Source of the DNA: Streptomyces sp. NBC_00287
GTDB lineage: Bacteria; Actinomycetota; Actinomycetes; Streptomycetales; Streptomycetaceae
Assembly: GCF_036173105.1 (NCBI RefSeq)
Contig: NZ_CP108053.1
Coordinates: 7,688,001-7,752,000, forward strand
DNA length: 64,000 nt
Direction: 5' to 3'
The notes under the pieces were generated by a model, which saw only the letters and a program-made list of their open reading frames with translations, was not told the origin of the DNA and did no database searches. The number at the start of each line of letters is the position of its first letter. Within the stretch, counting starts at the first letter, position 1. Position numbers and translations under genes: made by a program. This document shows, piece by piece, positions 8,246-17,075 of this stretch.

Positions 8246-8338
8246 GGTCTGTCCGGCGGATCAGGCCGGCTGCGAGAACGGTGCAGATGTGCGTGCCAGA
8301 ACCCGCGACGCCGGCATGATCCGCCGGGCAGGCCCTAG
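8242..8338. mobile_element. 97-bp inverted-repeat element (MITE-like) at the hmuT 3' end
   Basis: Two 22-bp ends, 8242-8263 and 8317-8338, are inverted repeats matching at 20 of 22 positions, and both terminate in CTAG. About 53 bp of non-coding sequence lies between. The ends resemble, from memory, terminal repeats of Streptomyces insertion sequences, but no transposase is present. A bidirectional terminator is the alternative reading; the long perfect-ended arms and CTAG termini favour a miniature element. Confidence 0.6.
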
Positions 8339-8391
8339 AGCTGACGGCGCTTCCTGGCCGGGCCCGCTCGCGACGCGTAACGTGACAGGGC

Positions 8392-9225
8392 ATGAAGATC
8401 CTCATCAGCGCCGACATGGAGGGCGCCACGGGGGTGACCTGGCCGGCCGACGTGCTGCCGGGCACCGCGCAGTGGGAGCGCTGCCGCTCGATGTTCACCT
8501 CGGACGTCAACGCCGCCGTCCTGGGCTTCTACGACGGTGGCGCCGACGAGGTCCTGATCAACGAGGCGCACTGGACCATGCGCAACCTCCTGCTCGAAAA
8601 GCTCGACGAACGGGCCGAGATGCTCACCGGGCGGCACAAGTCCCTGTCCATGGTGGAGGGTGTGCAGCACGGCGACGTCGACGGCATCGCCTTCATCGGC
8701 TACCACGCGGGCGCCGGCATGGAGGGCGTCCTCGCCCACACCTACCTCGCCAACTCCATCACCGGGGTGTGGCTCAACGACGTACGGGCGAGCGAGGGGC
8801 TGCTCAACGCCCATGTGGTCGCCGAGTACGGGGTACCGGTCGTGCTGGTCACCGGCGACGACCTGGCCTGCGAGGACGCGCTCGGCTATGCGCCCGAGGC
8901 GCCCAAGGTCGCCGTCAAGGACCATGTCTCGCGGTACGCCGCCATCTGCCGTACGCCGAACCGGACCTTCGCCGACATCCGGGGCGCCGCCAAGGAGGCG
9001 GCGGCTCTGGCGGTCCGGCACGAGCCGGTCAGGGGCGGGCCGTTCACCGTCGCCGTGGAGTTCGACGCCGAGCATCTGTCGATGGCCGCGACCGTGGTGC
9101 CCGGTGTGGAGCGGATCGGGGAGCGGAAGGTGGCGTACACCAGCGGGACCATGTACGAGGGGATCCGGACCTTCAAGACGGTCACCACGATCGTCTCGGC
9201 TGCGGTGGAGGAGCAGTATGGCTGA
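8392..9225 (+). CDS. M55 family D-aminopeptidase (DppA-like)
   Basis: 277 residues, full length for the family. Residues matching the Bacillus DppA metal site are visible: Asp8 and Glu10 in SADMEG, His60 in NEAH, His105 in GYHAG and Glu135; His116 in LAHTYL corresponds to the proposed nucleophile. The enzyme is a cytoplasmic zinc-dependent decamer that releases N-terminal D-amino acids from short peptides. It overlaps the next gene, an M20 peptidase, by eight bases, so the two are probably co-translated and act together on cell-wall or dietary peptides. Confidence 0.92.
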   Translation: MKILISADMEGATGVTWPADVLPGTAQWERCRSMFTSDVNAAVLGFYDGGADEVLINEAHWTMRNLLLEKLDERAEMLTGRHKSLSMVEGVQHGDVDGIAFIGYHAGAGMEGVLAHTYLANSITGVWLNDVRASEGLLNAHVVAEYGVPVVLVTGDDLACEDALGYAPEAPKVAVKDHVSRYAAICRTPNRTFADIRGAAKEAAALAVRHEPVRGGPFTVAVEFDAEHLSMAATVVPGVERIGERKVAYTSGTMYEGIRTFKTVTTIVSAAVEEQYG

Positions 9226-10522
9226 CCGGCAGGCACTGGACGAGGTCGTGACGTTCACGTCCGAGCTCATCCGGATCGACACCACCAACCGGGGCGGGGG
9301 TGACTGCCAGGAGCGGCCCGCCGCCGAGTACGCCGCCGCCCGGCTGGCGGAGGTGGGGCTCACGCCCACCCTGCTGGAGCGCACCAAGGGCCGTACCAAC
9401 GTCGTCGCCCGCATCGAGGGCAGCGACCCCTCCGCGGACGCGCTGCTGCTGCACGGTCATCTGGACGTGGTGCCCGCCGAGGCTCGGGACTGGAGCGTGC
9501 ACCCCTTCTCGGGGGAAATCCGTGACGGGGTCGTCTGGGGGCGCGGGGCCGTCGACATGAAGAACATGGACGCGATGATCCTCGCCGTCGCCCGCTTCTG
9601 GGCCCGCCAAGGAGTGAAGCCCCGGCGGGACATCGTGATCGCGTTCACCGCGGACGAGGAGGCGAGCGCCGAGGACGGGTCCGGCTTTCTCGCCGACCGG
9701 CATCCCGGGTTGTTCGAGGGCTGCACCGAGGGCGTCAGCGAGTCCGGGGCGTTCACCTTCCACGACGGCTCCGGACGGGAGCTGTACCCGATCGCGGCCG
9801 GTGAGCGGGGGACCGGCTGGCTGAAGCTCACCGCGCGGGGGCGGGCCGGGCACGGTTCCAAGGTCAACCGGGACAACGCGGTGACCCGCCTCGCCGCCGC
9901 CATCGCCCGGATCGGCGACCACGAGTGGCCGCTCAGACTGACCCCGACCGTGCGAGCCGCGCTCACCGAACTCGCCGCCGTGTACCGCGTCGCGCCCGAC
10001 CTGGACGACGTGGACGGGCTGCTGAAGAAGCTCGGCCCGGCCGCCTCCCTGGTCGAGGCCACCGTCCGCAACAGCGCCAACCCGACCATGCTGGACGCCG
10101 GTTACAAGGTGAACGTCATCCCGGGGGAGGCCGTCGCCTACGTCGACGGACGCTATCTGCACGGCGCCGAGGAGGAGTTCCGCACGACCCTTGACCTGCT
10201 CACCGGACCTGACGTGGAGTGGGAGTTCCACCATCGGGAGGTGGCCCTCCAGGCGCCGGTGGACTCGCCGACGTTCGCGAAAATGCGGGCCGCCGTGGAG
10301 GAGTTCGCGCCGCAGGGGCATGTCGTGCCCTACTGCATGTCCGGCGGCACCGACGCCAAGCAGTTCTCGCGCCTCGGCATCACCGGGTACGGTTTCGCGC
10401 CGCTGAAGCTGCCCGAGGGCTTCGACTACCAGGCCCTCTTCCACGGCGTCGACGAACGCGTCCCGGTCGAGGCACTGCACTTCGGCGTCCGGGTCCTGGA
10501 CCGCTTCCTGCGGACGGCCTAG
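9218..10522 (+). CDS. M20 family metallopeptidase (ArgE/DapE/Acy1-like)
   Basis: 434 residues. Di-zinc ligands are seen at His81 (GHLD), Asp113 (AVDMKN), Glu147/148 (TADEEAS) and a late His in ALFHGVDE. A dimerisation-domain insert lies at about 190-320. The ATG sits inside the 3' end of the M55 gene. The family removes acyl groups or terminal residues from peptides and amino-acid derivatives; the exact substrate is not deducible. Placement between D-aminopeptidase and S9 and S66 peptidases suggests a peptide or muropeptide breakdown operon. Confidence 0.92.
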   Translation: MADRQALDEVVTFTSELIRIDTTNRGGGDCQERPAAEYAAARLAEVGLTPTLLERTKGRTNVVARIEGSDPSADALLLHGHLDVVPAEARDWSVHPFSGEIRDGVVWGRGAVDMKNMDAMILAVARFWARQGVKPRRDIVIAFTADEEASAEDGSGFLADRHPGLFEGCTEGVSESGAFTFHDGSGRELYPIAAGERGTGWLKLTARGRAGHGSKVNRDNAVTRLAAAIARIGDHEWPLRLTPTVRAALTELAAVYRVAPDLDDVDGLLKKLGPAASLVEATVRNSANPTMLDAGYKVNVIPGEAVAYVDGRYLHGAEEEFRTTLDLLTGPDVEWEFHHREVALQAPVDSPTFAKMRAAVEEFAPQGHVVPYCMSGGTDAKQFSRLGITGYGFAPLKLPEGFDYQALFHGVDERVPVEALHFGVRVLDRFLRTA

Positions 10523-10539
10523 GCGAGTTGGGGGAGAAC

Positions 10540-12486
10540 GTGCACAAGCTGCCGTACGGTTCCTGGCCCTCGCCCATCGACGCGGCCCTCGCCGCCGCGC
10601 ACGACGGGCACCCCGAGTACGTGGGCTTCGTCGGGGACGAGGTGTGGTGGACCGAGCCACGCCCGACCGAGGGCGGCCGGCGCACCCTGGTCCGCCGCCG
10701 CGCCGACGGCACCCAGGAGTCGGTGCTGCCGCCACCGTGGAACGTACGCAGCCGGGTCATCGAGTACGGCGGTCAGCCCTGGGCCGGGGCCGAAGTGGAC
10801 GGCGAACCGCTGGTGGTGTTCGTCGACTTCGCCGACCAGCGGCTGTACCGGTACCGGCCCGGCGGCGAACCCCGCCCGCTCACCCCGCTCTCCCCGGTGG
10901 GCGGCGGACTGCGCTGGGCCGACCCGCAGTTGCTGCTCGACCGGGGTGAAGTGTGGTGCGTACTGGAGGAGTTCACCGGCGACGGGCCGACCGATGTGCG
11001 GCGCGTCCTGGCCGCCGTACCGCTGGACGGGTCGGGTGCCGCGGACCGGGACGCCGTGCGTGAACTCAGCGACGATGCCCATCGGTTCGTCACCGGGCCG
11101 CGGCTCTCGCCGGATGGGCGGCGTGCGGCCTGGCTGGCCTGGGACCATCCTCGGATGCCGTGGGACGGGACCGAGCTGCTCGTCGCGGACGTCGGAGCCG
11201 GACTGTCCGGCGCGCGGACCGTCGCGGGCGGGCCCGAGGAGTCGATCGCCCAGGCCGACTGGGCGCCCGACGGCTCCCTGCTGTACGCCGGCGACCGCAC
11301 CGGCTGGTGGAACCTGTACCGCGACGGCACGCCCCTGTGTCCGCGCGAGGAGGAGTTCGGCGGACCGCTCTGGAAGCTCGGCCACCGCTGGTTCGCCCCG
11401 CTGGACAACGGCCTGATCGCCGTCGTGCACGGCCGGGGTGCCACCGCGCTCGGGATACTGGACCCCGAGACCGGCGAGCTCGTCGACGCGGCCGGCCCCT
11501 GGACCGAGTTCACGCCCACCCTCGCGGTGCACGGCGAGCGCGTGGTCGCCGTCGGCGCCAGCCCACGCAGCGCCCACGAGGTGGTCGAGCTGGACACCCG
11601 GACCGGCCGGGCCCGGGTGATCGGCGCCGCGCACGACGACCCGGTGGACCCCGCCTACTATCCCGAGCCCCAGATCCGCACGTTCACCGGACCGGCCGGA
11701 CGCGAGATCCACGCGCACGTCTACCCGCCCCACAACCCCGGCTGCGTCGCCCCCGACGGCCGGCCCGCGCCGTACGTCGTGTGGGCGCACGGTGGTCCAA
11801 CCGGGCGGGCGCCGCTCGTACTGGACCTGGAGATCGCCTACTTCACCTCGCGCGGCATCGGTGTCGCCGAGGTCAACTACGGCGGCTCCACCGGATACGG
11901 CCGGGAGTACCGCGACCGGCTGCGCGAGCAGTGGGGCCTGGTCGACGTCGAGGACTGCGCGGCCGTCGCGCTGGCCCTCGCCGAGGAGGGCACGGCCGAC
12001 CGGGACCGGCTCGCGGTGCGCGGCGGCAGCGCGGGCGGCTGGACCGCGGCGGCCTCGCTCGCCACCACCGACGTCTACGCCTGCGGCACGATCATCTACC
12101 CCATCCTCGACCTCGCCGCCTGGGCGGACGGCGAGACCCACGACTTCGAGTCGCAGTATCTGGAGAGCCTGGTCGGGCCGCGCGAGGAGGTGCCCGGGCG
12201 GTACGCGGAGCGCTCGCCGACCGAGCATGCCGAGCGGATCACCGCGCCGTTCCTGCTTCTCCAAGGCCTCGACGATGTGATCTGCCCGCCCGCGCAGTGC
12301 GAACGGTTCCTGGCCCGGATGGCCGGGCGGCGGGTACGGCACGCGTACTTCGCCTTCGAGGGGGAGGGGCACGGCTTCCGGCGGGCGGAGACCATGGTGC
12401 GGGTGCTGGAGTCCGAGCTGTCCCTCTACGCTCAGGTGTTCGGGCTCAACCCGCCCGGCATCCCGACTCTGGAGCTCGCCAAGTGA
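10540..12486 (+). CDS. S9 family prolyl-oligopeptidase-like serine peptidase
   Basis: 648 residues from a GTG start preceded by GGGGGAG; a longer upstream reading frame only overlaps the M20 gene and is discounted. An N-terminal WD-like propeller is followed by an alpha/beta hydrolase domain with nucleophile RGGSAGG (Ser near 497), Asp in GLDDVICPP (near 576) and His in GEGHGF (near 611). This is the dipeptidyl-aminopeptidase/acylaminoacyl-peptidase type, likely cytoplasmic as no signal peptide is seen. Its last codon overlaps the GTG of the LD-carboxypeptidase gene by four bases. Confidence 0.92.
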   Translation: MHKLPYGSWPSPIDAALAAAHDGHPEYVGFVGDEVWWTEPRPTEGGRRTLVRRRADGTQESVLPPPWNVRSRVIEYGGQPWAGAEVDGEPLVVFVDFADQRLYRYRPGGEPRPLTPLSPVGGGLRWADPQLLLDRGEVWCVLEEFTGDGPTDVRRVLAAVPLDGSGAADRDAVRELSDDAHRFVTGPRLSPDGRRAAWLAWDHPRMPWDGTELLVADVGAGLSGARTVAGGPEESIAQADWAPDGSLLYAGDRTGWWNLYRDGTPLCPREEEFGGPLWKLGHRWFAPLDNGLIAVVHGRGATALGILDPETGELVDAAGPWTEFTPTLAVHGERVVAVGASPRSAHEVVELDTRTGRARVIGAAHDDPVDPAYYPEPQIRTFTGPAGREIHAHVYPPHNPGCVAPDGRPAPYVVWAHGGPTGRAPLVLDLEIAYFTSRGIGVAEVNYGGSTGYGREYRDRLREQWGLVDVEDCAAVALALAEEGTADRDRLAVRGGSAGGWTAAASLATTDVYACGTIIYPILDLAAWADGETHDFESQYLESLVGPREEVPGRYAERSPTEHAERITAPFLLLQGLDDVICPPAQCERFLARMAGRRVRHAYFAFEGEGHGFRRAETMVRVLESELSLYAQVFGLNPPGIPTLELAK

Positions 12487-13406
12487 AACCCCTCCTGCGC
12501 CCGTCCCGGCTCGCCCCCGGCGCCCGTGTCGCCGTCGTCGCGACCAGCGGGCCGGTGCCCGAGGAGCGGCTCGAGGCCGGGCTCGATGTGCTGCGCGGCT
12601 GGGACCTCGACCCGGTGGTGGCACCCCATGTGCTGGACCGGCACCCCGAGTTCGGCTATCTCGCCGGGACGGACGCCGACCGGGCCGGCGACCTCCAGAA
12701 CGCCTGGTGCGACCCGTCCGTCGACGCCGTGCTGTGCGCCCGCGGCGGTTACGGCGTGCAGCGGATCGTCGACCTGCTCGACTGGGAGGCGATGCGCGCG
12801 GCCGGGCCGAAGGTGTTCGTGGGCTTCAGCGATGTCACCGCGCTCCACGAGGCGTTCGCCCAGCGGCTCGGCCTCGCCACGCTGCACGGGCCGATGGCGG
12901 CGGGCGTCGACTTCATCAAGAGTCCACGGGCCCAGGAACACCTGAGGGCCACGCTGTTCGCCCCGGAGACGGTCCGCGAGATCGCCTCCGGCGGGCGGGC
13001 CCTGGTGCCGGGGCGGGCGCGCGGCGTGACTCTGGGCGGCTGTCTGTGCCTGCTCGCCGCGGAGGTGGGTGCCCCGCACGCCCGGCCGTCCGCGCGAGGC
13101 GGGCTGCTGTGCCTGGAGGACGTGGGGGAGGAGACGTACCGCATCGACCGGTACCTCACCCAACTCCTGCGCGCGGGCTGGTTCGACGGGGTGCGCGGGG
13201 TGCTGCTGGGCTCCTGGCAGGAGTGCGATCCCTATGAGCGGCTGCGCCCTTTGCTCGTCGACCGGCTCGGCGGGCTCGGTGTCCCCGTGGTGGAGGAGTT
13301 CGGGTTCGGGCACTGTGCCGACGCGTTGACGGTCCCGTTCGGGGCCATGGCCGAACTGGACGCCGACGCAGGCACATTGACCCTGGAGGAGCCGGCGCTG
13401 CGCTGA
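12483..13406 (+). CDS. S66 family LD-carboxypeptidase
   Basis: 307 residues from a GTG that overlaps the previous stop. Ser116 in GFSDVTALH, Glu in LEDVGEETYRID (near 211) and His in FGHCADALTVPFG (near 277) match the S66 Ser-Glu-His triad. The family cleaves the L-Lys/DAP to D-Ala bond of tetrapeptides in murein recycling or hydrolyses microcin-type peptides. Together with the upstream D-aminopeptidase this points to turnover of D-residue-containing peptides. Confidence 0.92.
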   Translation: MKPLLRPSRLAPGARVAVVATSGPVPEERLEAGLDVLRGWDLDPVVAPHVLDRHPEFGYLAGTDADRAGDLQNAWCDPSVDAVLCARGGYGVQRIVDLLDWEAMRAAGPKVFVGFSDVTALHEAFAQRLGLATLHGPMAAGVDFIKSPRAQEHLRATLFAPETVREIASGGRALVPGRARGVTLGGCLCLLAAEVGAPHARPSARGGLLCLEDVGEETYRIDRYLTQLLRAGWFDGVRGVLLGSWQECDPYERLRPLLVDRLGGLGVPVVEEFGFGHCADALTVPFGAMAELDADAGTLTLEEPALR

Positions 13407-13447
13407 ACTCCGGTCAAGAAACACCCTTCACGGTGATTGACCTCCTC

Positions 13448-13459
13448 TGACACGTGTCA
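13448..13459. promoter_or_regulatory. 12-bp perfect palindrome upstream of the CocE-like gene
   Basis: TGACACGTGTCA is a perfect palindrome about 65 bp before the GTG start. It is a candidate operator for a dimeric regulator; the binding protein is unknown. Confidence 0.45.
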
Positions 13460-13479
13460 CACCATGACTTCCGGCCGGT

Positions 13480-13497
13480 ACTTACCGGTCGGTAAGT
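13480..13497. promoter_or_regulatory. TetR-type operator candidate upstream of the CocE-like gene
   Basis: Perfect 8-bp arms ACTTACCG and CGGTAAGT flank a 2-bp centre, 27 bp before the start codon. The form (TTACCG..CGGTAA) is typical of TetR-family operators. No TetR gene is adjacent. Confidence 0.6.
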
Positions 13498-13523
13498 CGG
13501 GTTGTCCTCAGTGTGGAGGTCTC

Positions 13524-15260
13524 GTGTCCCGTCGTGTGCTCGGATCCTGCGTCCCCCTCGCTCTCCTGCTCGGCGCCACGCTCACCCACCCCGCCACCGC
13601 GACCACGCAATACACCGTCACCGCGCTGAAGTTCACCGTTCAGACCGGCGGCCGCAGCTGCACCGTCGACGCCGACCTGTACCGCCCCTCCGGTGCGGGT
13701 CGCGCGCCCGCCGTGCTCGCCACCAACGGCTTCGGCGGCAGCAAGAACGACGGCTCCACCGACGCCATCGGCAAGGCCTTCGCCGAGCGCGGCTATGTCT
13801 CGCTCGTCTACTCCGGGCTCGGCTTCGGCCGCTCCGGCTGTCTGATCTCGCTCGACGACCCGACGATCGACGGCATAGCGGCCTCGCAGCTCATCGACTT
13901 CCTCGGCGGCAAACGCTCCGCCGACGACGGGACCACCGCCGACTTCGTCACCCTCGACTCCGCGGGCGACCCGCGCGTCGGCATGATCGGCGGTTCCTAC
14001 GGCGGCGCCATCCAGCTGGCCACGGCCGCCGTCGACCGGCGGGTGGACGCCCTGGTGCCGATGATCACCTGGAACGACCTGGCGTACTCCCTCGACCCCA
14101 ACAACGCCGTCGGCGCGAGCCAGGTGCCCGGCGCCTTCAAGTGGCAGTGGACGAACGGCTTCTACCTCATCGGCGAGGGCCAGACGCTGCTCGAGGCCAG
14201 TCTGGACCCGTCCCGGTTCAACTCCCTGACCTGTCTGCACTTCGTGTCCAAGGCCTGCGACACGATCCGCACCCTCAACTCCGGCAGCTACCCCGCGGAC
14301 CGCACGACCGAGCTGCTCTCCTACGCCCGAAGCGTCTCGCCGGTCTCCTATCTGAGCCGGGTCAAGGCACCCACCCTCCTCGTCCAGGGCCAGGCAGACA
14401 GCCTCTTCAACCTCAACGAGGCGACGGCGACGTACAAGGCGCTGAAGGCGCAGGGCACGCAGGTCAAGATGGTCTGGCAGAACTGGGGCCACAGCGGCGG
14501 CATGGTCGCGGGTGAACTCAACCTGGCCCAGGGCAACTTGGAGACCAGCTACGTCGGCCGGCGCATCCTCGCCTGGTTCGACCGCTACCTCGGGAAGAAG
14601 AGCGTCGACACGGGCCCCGCCTTCGCCTACTACCGCGACTGGATCACCGACCCGAACGGCACCTACGCCACCGCCGACCGCCTCCCCTCCCTCAGCCAGA
14701 AGCTCTACCTCTCCGGTGACGGCAAGCTCGTCGACAACCGGGCCAAGGTGGCGCGCGGCAGCCGTACCTACACCAACTGGCTGGTCCCCACCAGTCACTC
14801 CGAGAGCTCGCTGGCCGGCATGATCGGGCTGCCCGACCCGGCGCCGTACGACACCGAGGGCACCTACCTCGGCTGGACCAGTGAGCCGCTCGCCCGCACC
14901 ACCGACGTGGTCGGCGCGCCCCGCGCCACACTGAAGGTGGTCTCGCCGAAGGCCGAGCGGACGCAAGGATCCGGCGACGCCGCCGACAAGCTCGTGCTCT
15001 TCGCCAAGCTCTACGACATCGCGCCCGACGGCAGCAAAACGCTCGTGCACCGGCTGGTGGCGCCGGTGCGGGTGCCCGATGTGACCAAGCCCTTCACGGT
15101 GACCCTGCCCGGGATCGTGCACCGGTACGAGAAGGGGCACCGGCTGCGGTTCGTGGTCGCGGCGAGTGACGACGCCTACTTCGGCAACCGGGGGATCAAG
15201 CCGGTGACCGTGGTGAGCGCGTCCGAGGACACCGGGGTGCTGCGGCTGCCGGTCGTCTGA
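13524..15260 (+). CDS. secreted CocE/NonD family (X-Pro dipeptidyl-peptidase-like) hydrolase
   Basis: 578 residues from a GTG placed after GGAGG. The first 30 residues form a signal peptide (ending PATA). The alpha/beta hydrolase core carries the nucleophile GGSYGG (Ser near 157), Asp in QGQADSLFN (near 293) and His in NWGHSGG (near 322). The C-terminal jelly-roll typical of PepX/CocE enzymes begins near 430. Such enzymes cleave esters or release X-Pro dipeptides outside the cell. Two palindromes just upstream suggest repressor control. Confidence 0.88.
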   Translation: MSRRVLGSCVPLALLLGATLTHPATATTQYTVTALKFTVQTGGRSCTVDADLYRPSGAGRAPAVLATNGFGGSKNDGSTDAIGKAFAERGYVSLVYSGLGFGRSGCLISLDDPTIDGIAASQLIDFLGGKRSADDGTTADFVTLDSAGDPRVGMIGGSYGGAIQLATAAVDRRVDALVPMITWNDLAYSLDPNNAVGASQVPGAFKWQWTNGFYLIGEGQTLLEASLDPSRFNSLTCLHFVSKACDTIRTLNSGSYPADRTTELLSYARSVSPVSYLSRVKAPTLLVQGQADSLFNLNEATATYKALKAQGTQVKMVWQNWGHSGGMVAGELNLAQGNLETSYVGRRILAWFDRYLGKKSVDTGPAFAYYRDWITDPNGTYATADRLPSLSQKLYLSGDGKLVDNRAKVARGSRTYTNWLVPTSHSESSLAGMIGLPDPAPYDTEGTYLGWTSEPLARTTDVVGAPRATLKVVSPKAERTQGSGDAADKLVLFAKLYDIAPDGSKTLVHRLVAPVRVPDVTKPFTVTLPGIVHRYEKGHRLRFVVAASDDAYFGNRGIKPVTVVSASEDTGVLRLPVV

Positions 15261-15319
15261 GGCACCCGGGCCGCGCTCCTCACCGTGCGTTAGCGCGGCA
15301 TCGGGCGCACCCTGGTGGT

Positions 15320-15577
15320 ATGAGCCCGAAGACCTCCGAGAGCCGCGTCAAGACCGGTCGGAAGGACGGCGGGCGGTACCCGGCAATCACACCCGGGCGC
15401 ATCGCCGTGCTGGTGCTGGCCGTCCTTGGCCTGATCTTCATATTCGAGAACACCCAGGACACCGAGATCCGCTTGCTGATCCCCCTGGTCACCATGCCCC
15501 TGTGGACGGCGCTGCTGGGCACCGCCCTCATCGGTGCGGTGTGCGGTGCCTATTTCATGAGCAGGCGGCGCCGGTAG
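15320..15577 (+). CDS. LapA (DUF1049) domain small membrane protein
   Basis: 85 residues with two hydrophobic segments (about 28-43 and 55-77) joined by FENTQDTEIRLL, the N-T-x-x-V/T-x-V/I-like signature of the LapA/DUF1049 family, and a basic tail. Family members support envelope assembly in proteobacteria; the role in actinobacteria is unknown. It ends 19 bp before the GNAT gene. Confidence 0.8.
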   Translation: MSPKTSESRVKTGRKDGGRYPAITPGRIAVLVLAVLGLIFIFENTQDTEIRLLIPLVTMPLWTALLGTALIGAVCGAYFMSRRRR

Positions 15578-15596
15578 GCGGCCGTAAGCTGGCGGG

Positions 15597-16163
15597 ATGC
15601 CGCACCTCGCATCCCGCTATCTGGCCGAAAGCCCACGCGTGGGCATACGCCACTTCAGTCACGACGACGCCGCCGAGTTCACCGTCCGGGCCCGGGAGAG
15701 CAAGGAGCTCCACCAGCCCTGGCTCTTCCCGCCGGACACCGCTTCCGCCTATGCCGCCTACGCGGGGCGGCTGATCGAGGACCCGACCAAGGCGGGCTTC
15801 CTGGTGTGCGAGAAGGACGACGACGGCTCGATCGCCGGGTTCATCAACATCAACAACATCGTCCGGGGCGCCTTCCAGTGCGGCGCCCTCGGCTACGGCG
15901 CCTTCGCGCACGCCGCCGGGCGGGGGCTGATGCGGGAGGCGCTGGGACTCGTCGTGGACCACGCGTTCGGGCCGCTCGGGCTGCACCGGCTGGAGATCAA
16001 TGTGCAGCCCGCCAACACCGCCTCGATCGCCCTGGCCGGTTCCTGCGGCTTTCGCCTGGAGGGCTTCTCGCCGGGCATGCTGCATATCGACGGGGCCTGG
16101 CGCGACCACGAACGCTGGGCGCTCACCGCCGAGATGCGCGCCCGCGCACCGCGTCAGGACTGA
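15597..16163 (+). CDS. GNAT family N-acetyltransferase (RimJ/RimL-like)
   Basis: 188 residues with the GNAT_3 pattern: an early HFSHDDAAEFTVRARES, the acetyl-CoA loop region GYGAFAHAAGRGLMREAL, then HRLEINVQPANTASIALAGSCGFRLEGF, the hallmark of RimJ-type ribosomal-protein N-terminal acetyltransferases. Substrate not deducible. Its end overlaps the convergent VOC gene by ten bases. Confidence 0.9.
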   Translation: MPHLASRYLAESPRVGIRHFSHDDAAEFTVRARESKELHQPWLFPPDTASAYAAYAGRLIEDPTKAGFLVCEKDDDGSIAGFININNIVRGAFQCGALGYGAFAHAAGRGLMREALGLVVDHAFGPLGLHRLEINVQPANTASIALAGSCGFRLEGFSPGMLHIDGAWRDHERWALTAEMRARAPRQD

Positions 16164-16501
16164 CGGTCCACGTACTCGTACACCGCGCCGTCCGGATGCA
16201 TCGCGATCAGGTTGCGGCCCGCCGGGGTGGGCACCGGACCCGCGATCACCCGGGCACCCAGCTCGACGAGCGTGTCCCGGGCCTCCTCGACGTCCTTCAC
16301 GGCGATGGTCGCGGCGACCTTGCGCAGCACTTCCAGCTCCGCCTGCGGGCCGCTCATCAGCAGGAAGCAGCCCACCGCGGCCACCTGCACACCGCCGCGC
16401 TCGAAGCGCAGGGCCTTGCCGCCCGCGAGCCGTTCGTAGAACGGGACCGCGGCCTCCAGGTCGTCGACGCAGACACGCAGCGTGGCTCCCAGAATCTCCA
16501 T
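16154..16501 (-). CDS. VOC (glyoxalase/bleomycin-resistance) superfamily protein
   Basis: 115 residues with paired beta-alpha-beta-beta-beta modules: EILGATLRVCVDDLEAAVPFYERLAG at the start and ATIAVKDVEEARDTLVELGARVIAGP in the second module, ending AMHPDGAVYEYVD. The ATG was chosen over an upstream frame lacking homology-like content. The family includes dioxygenases, glyoxalases and drug-binding proteins; nothing decides the function. Confidence 0.85.
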   Translation of the reverse strand: MEILGATLRVCVDDLEAAVPFYERLAGGKALRFERGGVQVAAVGCFLLMSGPQAELEVLRKVAATIAVKDVEEARDTLVELGARVIAGPVPTPAGRNLIAMHPDGAVYEYVDRQS

Positions 16502-16601
16502 GGGAACGAGCCTAGTTGGGGTGCGGCGGGCGCGGAGATCGTTTCGCTCGATCTCCACAGGGCCCGCGTTACGCGCACCCCGGCCGGGGTACCCGGCGGC
16601 C

Positions 16602-17069
16602 ATGGAGCGCTTGGATCACCTAGAGCATCTGGACAAGCATCTGGTCGACGAGCTGGCGCAGGTGGCGCGCGAGACGATCCGCGACGAACTGCGCGAGCAG
16701 ACCCGCAGGCAGCGCCGTACGGCGATGCTGTACGCCGCCTCCGGCACCGTCGCCCTGTACGCGGGCGCGGCCCTCGCGCTCGCCCTCGGCCTGGCCCTGG
16801 CCGTCGCCCTGCCCGACTGGGCGGCGGCGCTGATCACCGCGGCGATCCTCGGCGTGGTGGCGTATGTGCTGCGCGGCGCGGCCCGGCCCAAGCACGCCGT
16901 CTCGCCGCCGGAACACGTGGTCGGCGGCACCCCGCCGGGCGCCCCGCCGAGCGGGCTCGGCATGCCGTATCCGCCGATGCCGTCCGGCGCGCCCGGGGCC
17001 CCCGCGGAGCCCGAGACGCCGCCGCACCCCGACGACATCGACCCCGAGCAGCCGCACCACCGGGCGTGA
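16602..17069 (+). CDS. phage-holin-like (Actinobacteria holin-X family) membrane protein
   Basis: 155 residues. An amphipathic N-terminal helix (LDHLEHLDKHLVDELAQVARE) is followed by two adjacent hydrophobic segments (about 42-64 and 67-86), then a Pro/Gly-rich acidic tail. This matches the chromosomal holin_X proteins of streptomycetes, whose role is unknown; no phage genes are nearby. Confidence 0.75.
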   Translation: MERLDHLEHLDKHLVDELAQVARETIRDELREQTRRQRRTAMLYAASGTVALYAGAALALALGLALAVALPDWAAALITAAILGVVAYVLRGAARPKHAVSPPEHVVGGTPPGAPPSGLGMPYPPMPSGAPGAPAEPETPPHPDDIDPEQPHHRA

Positions 17070-17075
17070 CGCGCG

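Noticed and set aside
8242..8338. Inverted repeat as a simple terminator
   Set aside because: Arms are 53 bp apart with matching CTAG ends, more like a miniature element; a terminator role is still possible but secondary.
16587..16592. GGGTAC before the holin-like gene
   Set aside because: No GNNT at 14-16 bases on either strand and only ten bases to the start codon, so not called a sigma-B promoter.
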